From assembly GCF_018424685.1 (NCBI RefSeq), contig NZ_QTKX01000003.1, positions 372,001 to 436,000 of the forward strand: a stretch of DNA of 64,000 nt, written 5' to 3'. The notes beneath the pieces were generated by a model. That model was not told the DNA's origin, searched no databases, and saw only the letters and a list, made by a program, of their open reading frames with translations. Source of the stretch: Mesobacillus boroniphilus. GTDB taxonomy: Bacteria > Bacillota > Bacilli > Bacillales > Cytobacillaceae. The translations under genes were made by a program, and so were the position numbers. This document shows positions 25,138 through 34,077 of the stretch, in pieces (within the stretch, counting starts at the first letter, position 1; every line of letters begins with the position of its first letter).

Positions 25138-25416
25138 GTGAAAATTACAGATCAAGCTCGAGACAGCTTAAAACAACTGCTGCAAGAGCAAAATGCAACC
25201 GGTATCCGTGTGTTCTTTGCCGGCATCAGTTGAGGTAGGCCAAAGTTAGGACTGGCTCTGGATGAGCCGGAATCAGATGATGAAGTAATTGAATCAAATG
25301 GTATCAGAGTAGCAATCGATCCATCGATTGAAATAGAAGCTAAGGAATCGACGCTCGATTTTGACGAGCAGGCAAACGGGTTCGTTTTATCAGGGAACGA
25401 GGGAGATTGCTGTTAG
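25138..25416 (+). CDS. HesB-like selenoprotein (in-frame UGA read as Sec)
   Basis: The GTG at 25138 follows AGGAGG by 7 nt and opens 92 codons ending at TAG 25414, interrupted only by TGA at 25231-25233 (codon 32). Both sides match one HesB/IscA-like protein: FFAGISUGRPKLGLALDEP, then an IDPSIEIE segment and a C-terminal GDCC. In Cys relatives the UGA position is Cys. HesB-like selenoproteins are a known family from prokaryotic selenoproteome surveys. A G/C-rich hairpin follows the UGA. The alternative is a nonsense mutation or sequence error. It is the last gene of the ars island before a terminator; a redox or thiol/metal role is likely. Confidence 0.8.
25238..25257 (+). promoter_or_regulatory. 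Candidate bacterial SECIS hairpin
   Basis: GGCC (25238-25241), an AA bulge, AGT, loop TAGG (25247-25250), ACT, GGCT (25254-25257). The loop carries Gs and lies 14-17 nt beyond the UGA, about the distance used by SelB. A competing hairpin GGCTC/GAGCC lies at 25254-25268. The fold was judged by eye. Confidence 0.4.
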
Positions 25417-25424
25417 TTTTTCAT

Positions 25425-25471
25425 AGTCGTTGTGTTCTCTTCTTGAGAAGAGAACACAACGACTTTTTTTA
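25425..25471 (+). terminator. Strong terminator at the end of the ars island
   Basis: A perfect 18-bp stem (25425-25442 with 25447-25464) with a 4-nt loop TTGA, followed by seven Ts. Confidence 0.95.
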
Positions 25472-25731
25472 TGCCGAAAAAAAAGAAATCATAGAATAAT
25501 ACTTGATTGGCATCAACAAACATTGGATGCTGAACGCGAGACTCTAGGAATTTTTAGCACCTTTTTTGAATAGAACAGGATAAAAGCGAGAACGTTCTTA
25601 TCCACTATTTTTGTATCGAAAATAGCACGAAATCCAAGAATGTTCCTTCTCCTCAAGCCGCCATTATAACCATTCCTTCAGTTGGCACGGTCAACCGCAC
25701 TCGTTTTCGCAAGATTTGATTTCTAGTAAGA
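25472..25731. other. Gene-free region upstream of the polysaccharide cluster
   Basis: No coding potential is seen. It holds AGAACGTTCTTA at 25589-25600 and GTTCCTT at 25642-25648, loosely like SinR half-sites but not in the 16-nt arrangement found at tapA and flp. I see no riboswitch. Confidence 0.4.
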
Positions 25732-25764
25732 ATAGTTGACAACTATAAATCAATATTCTATAAA
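25732..25764 (+). promoter_or_regulatory. Promoter with 15-bp palindrome before the polysaccharide cluster
   Basis: TTGACA (25736-25741), 17 bp, TATAAA (25759-25764). A perfect palindrome ATAGTTGACAACTAT (25732-25746) is centred on the -35 box and would block RNA polymerase if bound. Transcription would start about 100 nt upstream of the first gene. Confidence 0.7.
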
Positions 25765-25873
25765 ACCTTTCACCCTCCAGTTACATCCAAAAAATAGGTA
25801 ATTAAAATCATAAGTCAAGCATATTCATGCATAGACGCAAGTTGAATTGTCCACATTCCCGGGAGGTTGAACA

Positions 25874-26620
25874 ATGGAAGATAAGCTTATTTTAAAAGGG
25901 GCATTTAGCATTATCAGGAAGTGGCTGTGGCTGATCATTTCTCTGACTATTAGTGCAGGACTCATAGCAGGAATAATTAGCTTTTTTATCCTCAATCCAA
26001 TCTACGAAAGCAGTTCTCAGTTTCTCGTAAACCAAAACAACCCAGGGGCTAATCAGGAGTATACAGAGAATGATATCAGGACTAACGTGGAACTGATCAA
26101 TACTTATAAGGTTATCCTCCAAAGCTCAAGAATCCTGGACCAGGTTGCTACGGAATTAAAGCTAAAAATGTCGAACGAGGTATTAGGGAAAAAAATCGAT
26201 GTTTCCAGTGCAGAGAGTTCCCAGGTGGTTACAGTAGCTGTCACTGACACAGATCCTCAGCTTGCAGTGGATATTGCTAATACAACCGTACGGATATTCC
26301 AAAATGAAATCTCTGAACTTATGAACATAGATAACGTGAGAGTATTATCAGAAGCAAAGCTATCACCTAAACCTGAACCAATCGGACCTAATAAACTCCT
26401 GAATATATTCGTTGCTATGTTATTAGGAGCCCTGACAGGTACAGGGATTGCCTTTCTATGGGAGTACATTGACACCAGGATAAAATCAGAAGAAGACATT
26501 GCAGAAAAACTACATATCCCGGTGATCGGGGTGATTTCACATGTCGATGAAACAGAAGAATCCAAAAGGCGAATGACGAGTAAAAAAAAACAGGGAGTGA
26601 TGCTTGATGGGACATCCTAA
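25874..26620 (+). CDS. Polysaccharide chain-length determinant / kinase activator (Wzz, TkmA-like)
   Basis: A 248-residue membrane protein with segments near residues 18-40 and 172-195 flanking an extracellular Wzz domain, plus a short cytoplasmic tail. In Firmicutes this protein (YwqC/TkmA, CapA) activates the separate BY-kinase encoded next, and together they set polymer length. The proline-rich LSPKPEPIGPNK before the second segment is a family mark. The RBS is GGGAGG, and the gene overlaps the kinase gene. Confidence 0.9.
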   Translation: MEDKLILKGAFSIIRKWLWLIISLTISAGLIAGIISFFILNPIYESSSQFLVNQNNPGANQEYTENDIRTNVELINTYKVILQSSRILDQVATELKLKMSNEVLGKKIDVSSAESSQVVTVAVTDTDPQLAVDIANTTVRIFQNEISELMNIDNVRVLSEAKLSPKPEPIGPNKLLNIFVAMLLGALTGTGIAFLWEYIDTRIKSEEDIAEKLHIPVIGVISHVDETEESKRRMTSKKKQGVMLDGTS

Positions 26621-27293
26621 GTATCGGTTTCGTAATCCTGCAATGCGCTATTTAATTACAAAAATAAACCCGCAGTCCCAAGTTTCAGAACAGTATCGAA
26701 CTATCAGGACAAACATTGAGTTTGCCGCGGTTGACCATAAAATTCAAACCTTGGTTATCACGTCTGCCTCTCCTGGGGAAGGAAAGTCCATGACTGCTGC
26801 AAATCTTGCTGTTGTCTATGCTCAGCAAGGTAAAAGGGTCCTTCTCATTGATGCTGATTTAAGAAAACCAACAGTGCATTATACATTTTGCCTGGATAAT
26901 TATAAAGGACTTAGCAATATTATTGTTGGAGATGCCTTACCTGATGAGGCTATAGTAACTTGTGATGTTGAAAACTTGGATATTTTAACATGTGGGCCTA
27001 TACCACCCAATCCATCTGAACTACTGACCTCGATGAGAATGAAAGCTTTCGTGTATGAAGCTCGAAAATTTTATGACATTATCTTATGTGATACCCCGCC
27101 AGTTTTAGCTGTATCAGATGCCCAGATATTAGCCAATCTTTGTGATGGGACAATTCTGGTGGTCCGCTGCAAAAATACAAAGATAGAGCACGTACAAAAA
27201 GCAATTGGGGCTCTAAAGGCAGTGAACGCAAGGTTAATAGGGACTATATTAAATGATTCTAAGAAACGGACAGAAGACTATTATTATAATTAA
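26607..27293 (+). CDS. BY-type protein tyrosine kinase (PtkA/CapB-like)
   Basis: About 228 residues. Walker A SASPGEGKSMTAANLA, Walker A' VLLIDADLRKPTVHY and Walker B IILCDTPPVLAVSDAQ define the bacterial tyrosine kinase fold, and the C-terminal cluster DYYYN is the expected autophosphorylation site. It regulates polysaccharide assembly with the upstream Wzz-like protein and may phosphorylate UDP-glucose dehydrogenase, as in B. subtilis. No YwqE-type phosphatase gene is present in the window. Confidence 0.9.
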   Translation: MGHPKYRFRNPAMRYLITKINPQSQVSEQYRTIRTNIEFAAVDHKIQTLVITSASPGEGKSMTAANLAVVYAQQGKRVLLIDADLRKPTVHYTFCLDNYKGLSNIIVGDALPDEAIVTCDVENLDILTCGPIPPNPSELLTSMRMKAFVYEARKFYDIILCDTPPVLAVSDAQILANLCDGTILVVRCKNTKIEHVQKAIGALKAVNARLIGTILNDSKKRTEDYYYN

Positions 27294-27312
27294 CCTGGGA
27301 ATGGGTATAAGT

Positions 27313-27341
27313 GGCTTCGGTAATTTGCCGGAGCCTTTTTT
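27313..27341 (+). terminator. Terminator after the kinase gene
   Basis: GGCTTCGG pairs with CCGGAGCC (one T-G pair) followed by TTTTTT. It separates the Wzz/kinase pair from galU. Confidence 0.8.
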
Positions 27342-27408
27342 CCGTCTAGAAAAAATCGCTTCCAAAATAAACACTCGATGGTCATATTTTACAATAATTG
27401 TTCATAAC

Positions 27409-27438
27409 TTGAAAAATATAGGTTCTTTTACATATGAA
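27409..27438 (+). promoter_or_regulatory. Probable promoter of galU and the glycosyltransferase genes
   Basis: TTGAAA (27409-27414), 18 bp, TATGAA (27433-27438). A GTTCTTT half-site (27422-27428) lies in the spacer, a possible SinR contact. RBS AGGGGGA precedes the TTG start of galU. Confidence 0.45.
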
Positions 27439-27507
27439 CTATTACTCAAAAGCTTTTTTCTTAGGAGTTATTGCTCATAAAAAAAGAATTAACAGGGGGA
27501 AACAGTT

Positions 27508-28386
27508 TTGATACAGGTTAAAAAGGCCATAATTCCTGCAGCTGGTTTGGGTACGAGATTCCTGCCTGCAACAAAAGCAATGCCTAAAGAAATGCTTCCA
27601 ATTCTTGACCGGCCCACGATTGAGTACATTATCGAGGAAGCCATTGAGTCAGGTATTGAAGATATCATCATTGTTACGGGCAAGGGGAAAAGGGCGATTG
27701 AAGATCATTTCGATAATAATTTTGAGCTAGAAGAAATCTTAACAAGTAGAGGAAAGCTGGATTTACTGGATAAAATCGAACAATCTTCTAGTGTGGAGAT
27801 TCATTATATACGTCAAAAGGAGCCTAGAGGATTAGGTCATGCTGTCTGGTGTGCACGTAAATTCATAGGCAATGAACCATTTGCCGTTCTATTAGGGGAC
27901 GATATTGTCAAAGCTGAAAAACCGTGCCTTAAGCAATTGATAGAGCAATATAACGAAACAAACAGGTCTATCGTCGGCGTGCAAAAGGTCGGTTATAAGG
28001 AAACTGAGCGTTATGGAATTATTGATCCCTCCTCAGTTGAAGGGAGACTGTATGAGGTTAGACGTTTCGTGGAGAAGCCTGGAATAGGGAATGCCCCTTC
28101 TAATCTGGCAATCATGGGTCGATACATCCTGACACCAGAGATTTTCGATTTCCTTGCCCGTCAAGAAAAGGGGACCGGCGGAGAAATACAGTTAACAGAC
28201 GCGATTCAAAAATTGAATCAGGTCCAAGCGGTTTACGCATATAACTTCGAAGGCATCCGATATGATGTTGGCGAGATGATGGGATATATCCGGACAATTA
28301 TCGATTTTGCCCTTCAGCATGAAGTCCTTGGGGATGAAGTTAGAGAGATGTTAGAGAAACTGATTATGGATAGAGTAATGAAATAA
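27508..28386 (+). CDS. galU: UTP--glucose-1-phosphate uridylyltransferase
   Basis: A 292-residue cytoplasmic enzyme making UDP-glucose from UTP and glucose-1-phosphate. The nucleotidyltransferase start [19 protein letters not shown] (residues 5-23) and the catalytic [17 protein letters not shown] are typical of GalU/GtaB, as is the length. The product feeds the UDP-glucose dehydrogenase encoded next. Start TTG 27508. Confidence 0.95.
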   Translation: MIQVKKAIIPAAGLGTRFLPATKAMPKEMLPILDRPTIEYIIEEAIESGIEDIIIVTGKGKRAIEDHFDNNFELEEILTSRGKLDLLDKIEQSSSVEIHYIRQKEPRGLGHAVWCARKFIGNEPFAVLLGDDIVKAEKPCLKQLIEQYNETNRSIVGVQKVGYKETERYGIIDPSSVEGRLYEVRRFVEKPGIGNAPSNLAIMGRYILTPEIFDFLARQEKGTGGEIQLTDAIQKLNQVQAVYAYNFEGIRYDVGEMMGYIRTIIDFALQHEVLGDEVREMLEKLIMDRVMK

Positions 28387-28411
28387 TCCTGGCTCAACTG
28401 GAGGAAGAAAT

Positions 28412-29734
28412 ATGTACATTGCTGTAGTTGGTACTGGATATGTTGGCCTTGTGACAGGTGTCAGCCTGGCTGAAGTCGGCCATCGAGTAGTCTGTATTGA
28501 TATCGATGCTGCAAAGGTCAAGAAGATGAGCAAGGGTATTTCACCTATTTATGAGCCATCTTTAGATGAATTGATGAAAAAGAATTTGACAGCAAACCGT
28601 CTGTCCTTCACGACGGATCATCAAGAAGCGTTCAAGGAGTCTGAGGTCATCTATATAGCCGTTGGGACACCTGAAAATGAGGATGGCTCAGCAAACCTTG
28701 GCTTTGTAGAACGAGTTGCGATTGATATTGCTAAACATGTCAGGAAGGACGCAATCGTTGTTACGAAAAGTACCGTCCCAGTCGGTACGAACGATACGAT
28801 CAAGCAGGTAATAAGGACAAACCTTGTAAGAGATGTAAAAGTAGAGATTGTTTCAAATCCTGAATTCTTAAGGGAAGGTTCTGCGATACATGATTCCTTT
28901 CACGGTGATCGTATTGTCATCGGGGCAGAAAGCGAGCGTGCTGCAGACATAATAGAAGAAATTAACAGGCCCTTTGGTATTCCGGTATACAAAACCGATA
29001 TTCGAAGTGCAGAAATGATTAAATATGCTTCTAATGCATTTCTTGCCACTAAAATCAGTTTTATTAATGAGATTTCGAACATTTGTGAACGTGTCGGGGC
29101 CAATGTGGAGGATGTAGCAATAGGGATGGGACTGGATCATCGCATTGGAAATCAATTTTTAAATGCCGGGATTGGCTATGGAGGCTCGTGTTTCCCTAAG
29201 GATACAAAGGCACTGATCCAAATCGCTGGAAATGTAGACTATGATTTTGAACTGCTAAAAGGCGTAGTCAATGTAAATAAACATCAGCAGCAGCTTTTAT
29301 TAAACAAACTTAAGGAACGGGTTGGTTCAATAGAAGGAAAAAGGATAGCCGTCCTGGGCCTGGCTTTCAAACCAAATACTGATGATATGAGAGAAGCCGC
29401 ATCCATCCGCGTTACCGAAGAACTGGTAAACAATGGCGCTTTTGTTGTTGCTTATGATCCAGTGGCGATGGAGAAGGCCAGGCAGGTGTTGGTTCCACAA
29501 GTGGCCTTTGCAAACAGCGCTTCGGAAGCTATCAAGAACAGCGATGCGGTGCTAATTCTTACCGAGTGGGATGAGATAAAGGAACTAGACCCAGAATTAT
29601 TTGAAACGATGGCCTATCCGCTTGTCATTGATGGCAGGAATTGTTTCGATCTTGAATTGATGAGAAAGTACAGACTTGAATATCATTCCGTGGGCAGGCC
29701 GGCAGTCAGGAATATGTTGATTACTCGCAACTAA
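28412..29734 (+). CDS. ugd: UDP-glucose 6-dehydrogenase
   Basis: A 440-residue enzyme oxidising UDP-glucose to UDP-glucuronate with two NAD. The N-terminal Rossmann motif GTGYVGLVTGVSLAE, the catalytic Cys in GIGYGGSCFPKDTKA near residue 258, and the C-terminal VLGLAFKPNTDDMREAAS segment are diagnostic. It follows galU by 25 nt; the pair supplies acidic sugar, so the exported polymer probably contains uronic acid. Confidence 0.95.
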   Translation: MYIAVVGTGYVGLVTGVSLAEVGHRVVCIDIDAAKVKKMSKGISPIYEPSLDELMKKNLTANRLSFTTDHQEAFKESEVIYIAVGTPENEDGSANLGFVERVAIDIAKHVRKDAIVVTKSTVPVGTNDTIKQVIRTNLVRDVKVEIVSNPEFLREGSAIHDSFHGDRIVIGAESERAADIIEEINRPFGIPVYKTDIRSAEMIKYASNAFLATKISFINEISNICERVGANVEDVAIGMGLDHRIGNQFLNAGIGYGGSCFPKDTKALIQIAGNVDYDFELLKGVVNVNKHQQQLLLNKLKERVGSIEGKRIAVLGLAFKPNTDDMREAASIRVTEELVNNGAFVVAYDPVAMEKARQVLVPQVAFANSASEAIKNSDAVLILTEWDEIKELDPELFETMAYPLVIDGRNCFDLELMRKYRLEYHSVGRPAVRNMLITRN

Positions 29735-29774
29735 AAAACGGCAGTGGGTGATTATAAGAAAGGAGTGTTCAAAC

Positions 29775-30452
29775 GTGAAATCTGCTTCTTCAAATATTAC
29801 AGCTGCCGGTTCTAATCCAGAAAAAATTGTCGTTTCACCCATTTACTTATTTGAGAAGCGCTGTCTCGACATTATAGGAGCTGCTTTAGGTTTAATTATC
29901 GTCTTGCCGCTTTTTATAGTCATAAGAATTATCTATTGTTTCGGTGAGTCGAAAGGACCGTTATGGTTCAAACAGCAGCGGATTGGCAAAAACGGAGAGT
30001 TATTTAATATCTTTAAAATTCGGTCCATGGTGGTTGATGCAGAGGGGATTTTAAAACGGAATCATGAACTTTTTCAAAAATACATCCAGAACAATTATAA
30101 GCTCGAACCAGATGAGGATTCCAGAATAACCAGGGTCGGCAGGATATTGCGTAAAAGCAGCCTCGATGAGCTTCCGCAATTAATAAATGTTCTAAAAGGT
30201 GAAATGAGCCTGGTAGGCCCTCGGCCGATTGTGGAAGAGGAATTGAAAGAATACAAGCATAAAAGACAGGATTTTCTTTCGGTGAAACCAGGGATGACAG
30301 GGTACTGGCAGGTGTGCGGACGCAGTGATGTAGGGTATCCGGAACGAGTGGAATTGGAGCTATATTATGTTTACCACCAGTCGCTATCCCTTGATATGAA
30401 AATTTTGATTAAAACGATGATTATCGTGTTGAAGAAGAAGGGTGCTTACTAA
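29775..30452 (+). CDS. Polyprenyl-phosphate sugar-phosphotransferase (initiating transferase)
   Basis: About 225 residues. One N-terminal membrane segment (near 33-58) is followed by the catalytic core: [40 protein letters not shown] and [10 protein letters not shown]. This is the bacterial sugar transferase family (WbaP/EpsL-like), which loads the first sugar phosphate onto undecaprenyl phosphate. Start GTG 29775 sits behind AAAGGAGTG. Confidence 0.92.
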   Translation: MKSASSNITAAGSNPEKIVVSPIYLFEKRCLDIIGAALGLIIVLPLFIVIRIIYCFGESKGPLWFKQQRIGKNGELFNIFKIRSMVVDAEGILKRNHELFQKYIQNNYKLEPDEDSRITRVGRILRKSSLDELPQLINVLKGEMSLVGPRPIVEEELKEYKHKRQDFLSVKPGMTGYWQVCGRSDVGYPERVELELYYVYHQSLSLDMKILIKTMIIVLKKKGAY

Positions 30453-30479
30453 TGACGAAAGTGAAAGTGGGATTATGAT

Positions 30480-31427
30480 ATGGAAAATCGACAATTAAAA
30501 ATAAGTATAATCATCCCTACCTTCAATCGGGAAAAATTAGTAATGGAAGCAATCGAAAGCCTAAGAAAACAAACTTATGAAAATATCGAAATCATTGTAA
30601 TAGACGATTGTTCTACAGATAACACTCAACTTCTAATAGAAAATGAAAGGCTGATCGATCCGCGTATTGTCTATATCAGGCATGAACAAAACAAAGGGGC
30701 TCCCACAGCGAGAAATACCGGCATTGAAAGTGCAACAGGAGAATACATTGCCTTTCTTGACTCAGATGATCGCTGGCTTGCGGAAAAATTGGAAAGGCAA
30801 ATGGCAGTTCTTAAAGAGAACAAGAATGCGGGTTTAGTATATACCGGATATAAAAATGTATTAGGCACTCAAATCCGGTCAGAAGTAAGACCCCATGCCA
30901 GAGGAAATATGCTCGCTGAAGTATTGAAGAAAAATTGCCTTGGTACGACATCTACTGTCCTGGTGAAAAAAGAAATCCTTTTAGCAGCGGGCGGCTTTGA
31001 TCCTGAACTCCCAAGCTGCCAGGATTGGGATTTGTATGTGAAGCTAGCTCAAATGACTGAATTTGATGTCGTACCGGAGCCGATGGTTTTATATAACGAG
31101 CATGACGGAGACAGGATTACGAATAATGTGAATTCAGTCATCAAAGGCCATTTAGTATTTTATCAAAAATATCATTCGCTGATAAAAGGGCTGAATAACA
31201 GGGATTTTCATACTCTACATGTAAATATGGCAAAAGTAATGGTCAGGACAGGCATCATGGGCCAAAATCGGAAAACAATCAAGAAAGGGCGGGATTTTCT
31301 CAAACATGCTATGAAAGCATATCCCTATTCATTAAAAGTTTATTTAATATTCATTGGTACTCTATTGAACAATGGCCTGCTTTTGAAAATGTATTCTATG
31401 TTCAAAAGAGTACGTTTCCGTTTTTAG
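30480..31427 (+). CDS. Glycosyltransferase family 2
   Basis: A 315-residue GT-A fold transferase. ISIIIPTFNREKLVMEAIES opens the nucleotide-sugar domain, VIDDCSTDNT follows near residue 42, and the DxD-like FLDSDDRW is near residue 97. A CQDWDLYVKLA segment is typical of GT2 acceptor regions. It adds a sugar to the repeat unit; donor and linkage are unknown. Confidence 0.9.
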   Translation: MENRQLKISIIIPTFNREKLVMEAIESLRKQTYENIEIIVIDDCSTDNTQLLIENERLIDPRIVYIRHEQNKGAPTARNTGIESATGEYIAFLDSDDRWLAEKLERQMAVLKENKNAGLVYTGYKNVLGTQIRSEVRPHARGNMLAEVLKKNCLGTTSTVLVKKEILLAAGGFDPELPSCQDWDLYVKLAQMTEFDVVPEPMVLYNEHDGDRITNNVNSVIKGHLVFYQKYHSLIKGLNNRDFHTLHVNMAKVMVRTGIMGQNRKTIKKGRDFLKHAMKAYPYSLKVYLIFIGTLLNNGLLLKMYSMFKRVRFRF

Positions 31428-31551
31428 GATCAAGAAGTGTACAACCATAAGGAAGAAGGATCGGACCAGAACGCTTGTGAATTGATAAAGGCTTTTTTAC
31501 AGGGGATTTGCAGGCCATATTAACTAATGAGCAGAAAACGGGGATTAAACG

Positions 31552-32655
31552 ATGAGAAAAAAGGTGTTAATTATTTGTGAAACCGTTAGTGGCGGGGTTC
31601 GAAAGCATATAGTCAATCTATTACAGTATCTTTCTCCTGAAAGGTTTGAAGTCGCTATTGCATATGGTGAGAAGCGGGCCGATCAAATATTTATGAATTT
31701 TGCCCATGAAAATAAAGAAAGATATCGGTTTTATCCAGTTTCAGCATTAGTAAGAGAAGTAAGAGTATTAAAGGATTTAAAAGCTACATGGCAATTAAAA
31801 AAAATTATGAGTGAATTCCAGCCGGACATCATACACTGTCATAGTTCAAAAGCAGGCGGAGCTGGAAGATTGGCTGCGCTATTTTATAGAAGGAAAAAAA
31901 TTATTTATACTCCGCATGGCTATATCATGCAATATCCATATATCAGTGAACGAAAAAAACGGTTTTATGGATTGCTTGAAAGATTTCTTGGCAGGTTTAC
32001 CGATTATACTATCAATGTTTCGAAAGGGGAGCAGGCTGTTGGCCTTCGCCATAATGTCTTTCACTCCCATAAAAGTGTAATCATATACAACGGAGTCGAG
32101 GAAAGGGAAGTTCCTGATCAGCGAATCAAAAAAAAGATTGTGATTGGAACTTTAGCAAGGTTTGACCAATCGAAGGATCCGGAAGCCTTCCTGGAGATAG
32201 CAAAAGCCGTTGTAGGTGGTAATCCTAATGTCGAGGTCTGGTATGCAGGAGATGGAGAGTACTTTAAGGAGGAATTTTTAGAAACAATAGAACATTTTCC
32301 CAGGGTAAAGTATTGTGGATTCCTTAGTTCTACAGATCAATTCCTGAACGAGATTGATCTGTATTTATCAACTTCTTTGCATGAAGCCTTACCGTATTCT
32401 GTCATCGAGGCGATGGCAATGAGAAAGCCTGTTGTGGCAACCAATGTTGATGGCAATAATGAGCTAGTTATCCATGAATATAACGGATTCTTATTTACCC
32501 CTGGCCAAGTTGATGAAGCTGTATGCTACCTCGAAAAACTGGTCAATGATCCATCAACGGCTTGCAAATTTCAAGAAAACAGCTATCAGCTCTTCAAGGA
32601 AAAGTTTCATATCCAGGCAATGATCAATAGATTGGAAGAGTTGTATGAAAAGTAA
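31552..32655 (+). CDS. Glycosyltransferase family 4
   Basis: A 367-residue GT-B enzyme. The N-terminal ETVSGGVRKHIVNLLQYL loop, IIHCHSSKAGGAGRL and YTPHGY near residue 121 match the acceptor domain; the C-terminal ALPYSVIEAMAMRKPVVATN matches the EX7E donor motif. It probably extends the polysaccharide repeat unit. About 120 nt separate it from the previous gene with no terminator. Confidence 0.92.
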   Translation: MRKKVLIICETVSGGVRKHIVNLLQYLSPERFEVAIAYGEKRADQIFMNFAHENKERYRFYPVSALVREVRVLKDLKATWQLKKIMSEFQPDIIHCHSSKAGGAGRLAALFYRRKKIIYTPHGYIMQYPYISERKKRFYGLLERFLGRFTDYTINVSKGEQAVGLRHNVFHSHKSVIIYNGVEEREVPDQRIKKKIVIGTLARFDQSKDPEAFLEIAKAVVGGNPNVEVWYAGDGEYFKEEFLETIEHFPRVKYCGFLSSTDQFLNEIDLYLSTSLHEALPYSVIEAMAMRKPVVATNVDGNNELVIHEYNGFLFTPGQVDEAVCYLEKLVNDPSTACKFQENSYQLFKEKFHIQAMINRLEELYEK

Positions 32656-32721
32656 TTCTGGGGAGTATTTTTTCACTTAGAACAATTAATGATAATAGTC
32701 CAAATAACGGAGTTGAAAGTA

Positions 32722-34077
32722 ATGGATCAGGTGAAAAACTATTTTCTAAAAACGCTTCTCATCGGGTTGTTATCTTTGTTATTGGGATGCATGGCTATTT
32801 ATCTTTCATCACCGGTAAATTATACAGAAAATAATGTTCTTCTGGTGATTGTCTTGTCCTTCATTGGAATTGCCGTGTTGGCTATTCTCCTTTTGTTAAA
32901 ATGGGAGTATTTATTATTTATTTTCGCATTAAGCATCGGGTTTCAAGTTTACGATCCTTCACCCTTTGAACTTATGTTTTTTATCTTAGTTCTCCTGTCA
33001 TTAGTAAGGCAAATCCCGCTAAATAAAAACATGTTTATTAACATTCTGTTCTTCATGCTGATTGTATTCCTTGTATTTGGAACCTTCGCGGTTATTATGT
33101 CCATGAATATTTATAAAGCAGCCGTCTGGCATCTCATTACTGTCTATTTGGCAATCTGTGCACTATTTCTCGCGTCGATCATTAAAAATGATAAACAGCT
33201 GTTCTTTTTTCTGAAAGGATATGTATTTGGTGCAGTGGCGAATAGCTTCCTCGGACTGATTACTTATTTAGCCGGTAAAAGCCAGGGAAGGGGAAATCGT
33301 TTAGAGGGTTTTTTCCAGGATCCTAATATTTTTAGTCCATATATAATCATTGCCATTTTGTTAGTAATCGAAGATCTTTTTTCTCCTAAATTATTTAAAT
33401 CCAAAACATTTAAATTTTTGTCAATCCTTCTGATGATCAGTGCTGTCGTTCTAGCAATGTCGCGCGCAGGCTGGATCAATCTCGCGATAGCTTTATTATT
33501 ATATTTTGCGATTAAAGTAATGAAGCGGCAACTCAAGCTCGGATTCGTTTTAAAGACAATATTAATACCAATATCTTTGCTATTATCCATTTATTTTTTA
33601 TCACCTGTTTTATCAGATAAAGTGGTGGGACAGTTAAAAGAGCGCACCACTCTACAATCCTATGACAATGAAAGGTTTGGTGCGCAATTCTTCACGCTCG
33701 ACATTGTAAAAAACAATGCTTTTGGAATAGGGCCCGGAGAAATCACGACTATTTATTATATGGACCCTCACAATACATATCTCAGAGTATTTGCTGAATA
33801 TGGGTGGGTTTCAGGAATTTTACTGTTGCTCCTCTTCCTGGTCATTACTGGTGTATTGCTGAAAAAAAGTGTGTTCCATCATAAAAGCGAATTCAATATA
33901 TACTTAGTCCTTTTATGTGCTTTAGCCGGTACTTTAGTGAACATTATCGTTGTTGACGCCCTTCATTGGAGACATTTCTGGGTATTATTTGCCCTTTGTT
34001 ACTATGTAATCATTTTTAAAAAGGACCATGCTGCTGATATAAAGGAGAAATCCTATGAAAAAATTAATGGGAAATAG
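32722..34077 (+). CDS. O-antigen ligase/polymerase-like membrane protein (Wzy)
   Basis: About 451 residues with 11-12 membrane segments and a large outer loop (around 310-370) holding ERFGAQFFTLDIVKNNAFG, then GIGPGEI and PHNTYLRVFAEYGW, typical of the Wzy_C/WaaL family. It should polymerise lipid-linked repeat units outside the membrane. ATG 32722 lies 9 nt after GGAG; an in-frame ATG at 32689 has no RBS. It overlaps the flippase gene by 23 nt. Confidence 0.85.
   Translation: MDQVKNYFLKTLLIGLLSLLLGCMAIYLSSPVNYTENNVLLVIVLSFIGIAVLAILLLLKWEYLLFIFALSIGFQVYDPSPFELMFFILVLLSLVRQIPLNKNMFINILFFMLIVFLVFGTFAVIMSMNIYKAAVWHLITVYLAICALFLASIIKNDKQLFFFLKGYVFGAVANSFLGLITYLAGKSQGRGNRLEGFFQDPNIFSPYIIIAILLVIEDLFSPKLFKSKTFKFLSILLMISAVVLAMSRAGWINLAIALLLYFAIKVMKRQLKLGFVLKTILIPISLLLSIYFLSPVLSDKVVGQLKERTTLQSYDNERFGAQFFTLDIVKNNAFGIGPGEITTIYYMDPHNTYLRVFAEYGWVSGILLLLLFLVITGVLLKKSVFHHKSEFNIYLVLLCALAGTLVNIIVVDALHWRHFWVLFALCYYVIIFKKDHAADIKEKSYEKINGK

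Noticed and set aside
25138..25230. Two separate small genes instead of one selenoprotein gene
   Set aside because: Both halves match one HesB-like domain in the same frame and the second half has no start or RBS.
25425..25464. SinR operator in the ars terminator (GTTCTCT...AGAGAAC)
   Set aside because: The arms are part of a perfect 18-bp terminator stem and the spacing (8 nt between the heptamers) is not the 16-nt operator shape.
27253..27480. 75-codon plus-strand frame after the tyrosine kinase gene
   Set aside because: It overlaps the kinase 3' end, the terminator and the galU promoter region, and has no RBS.
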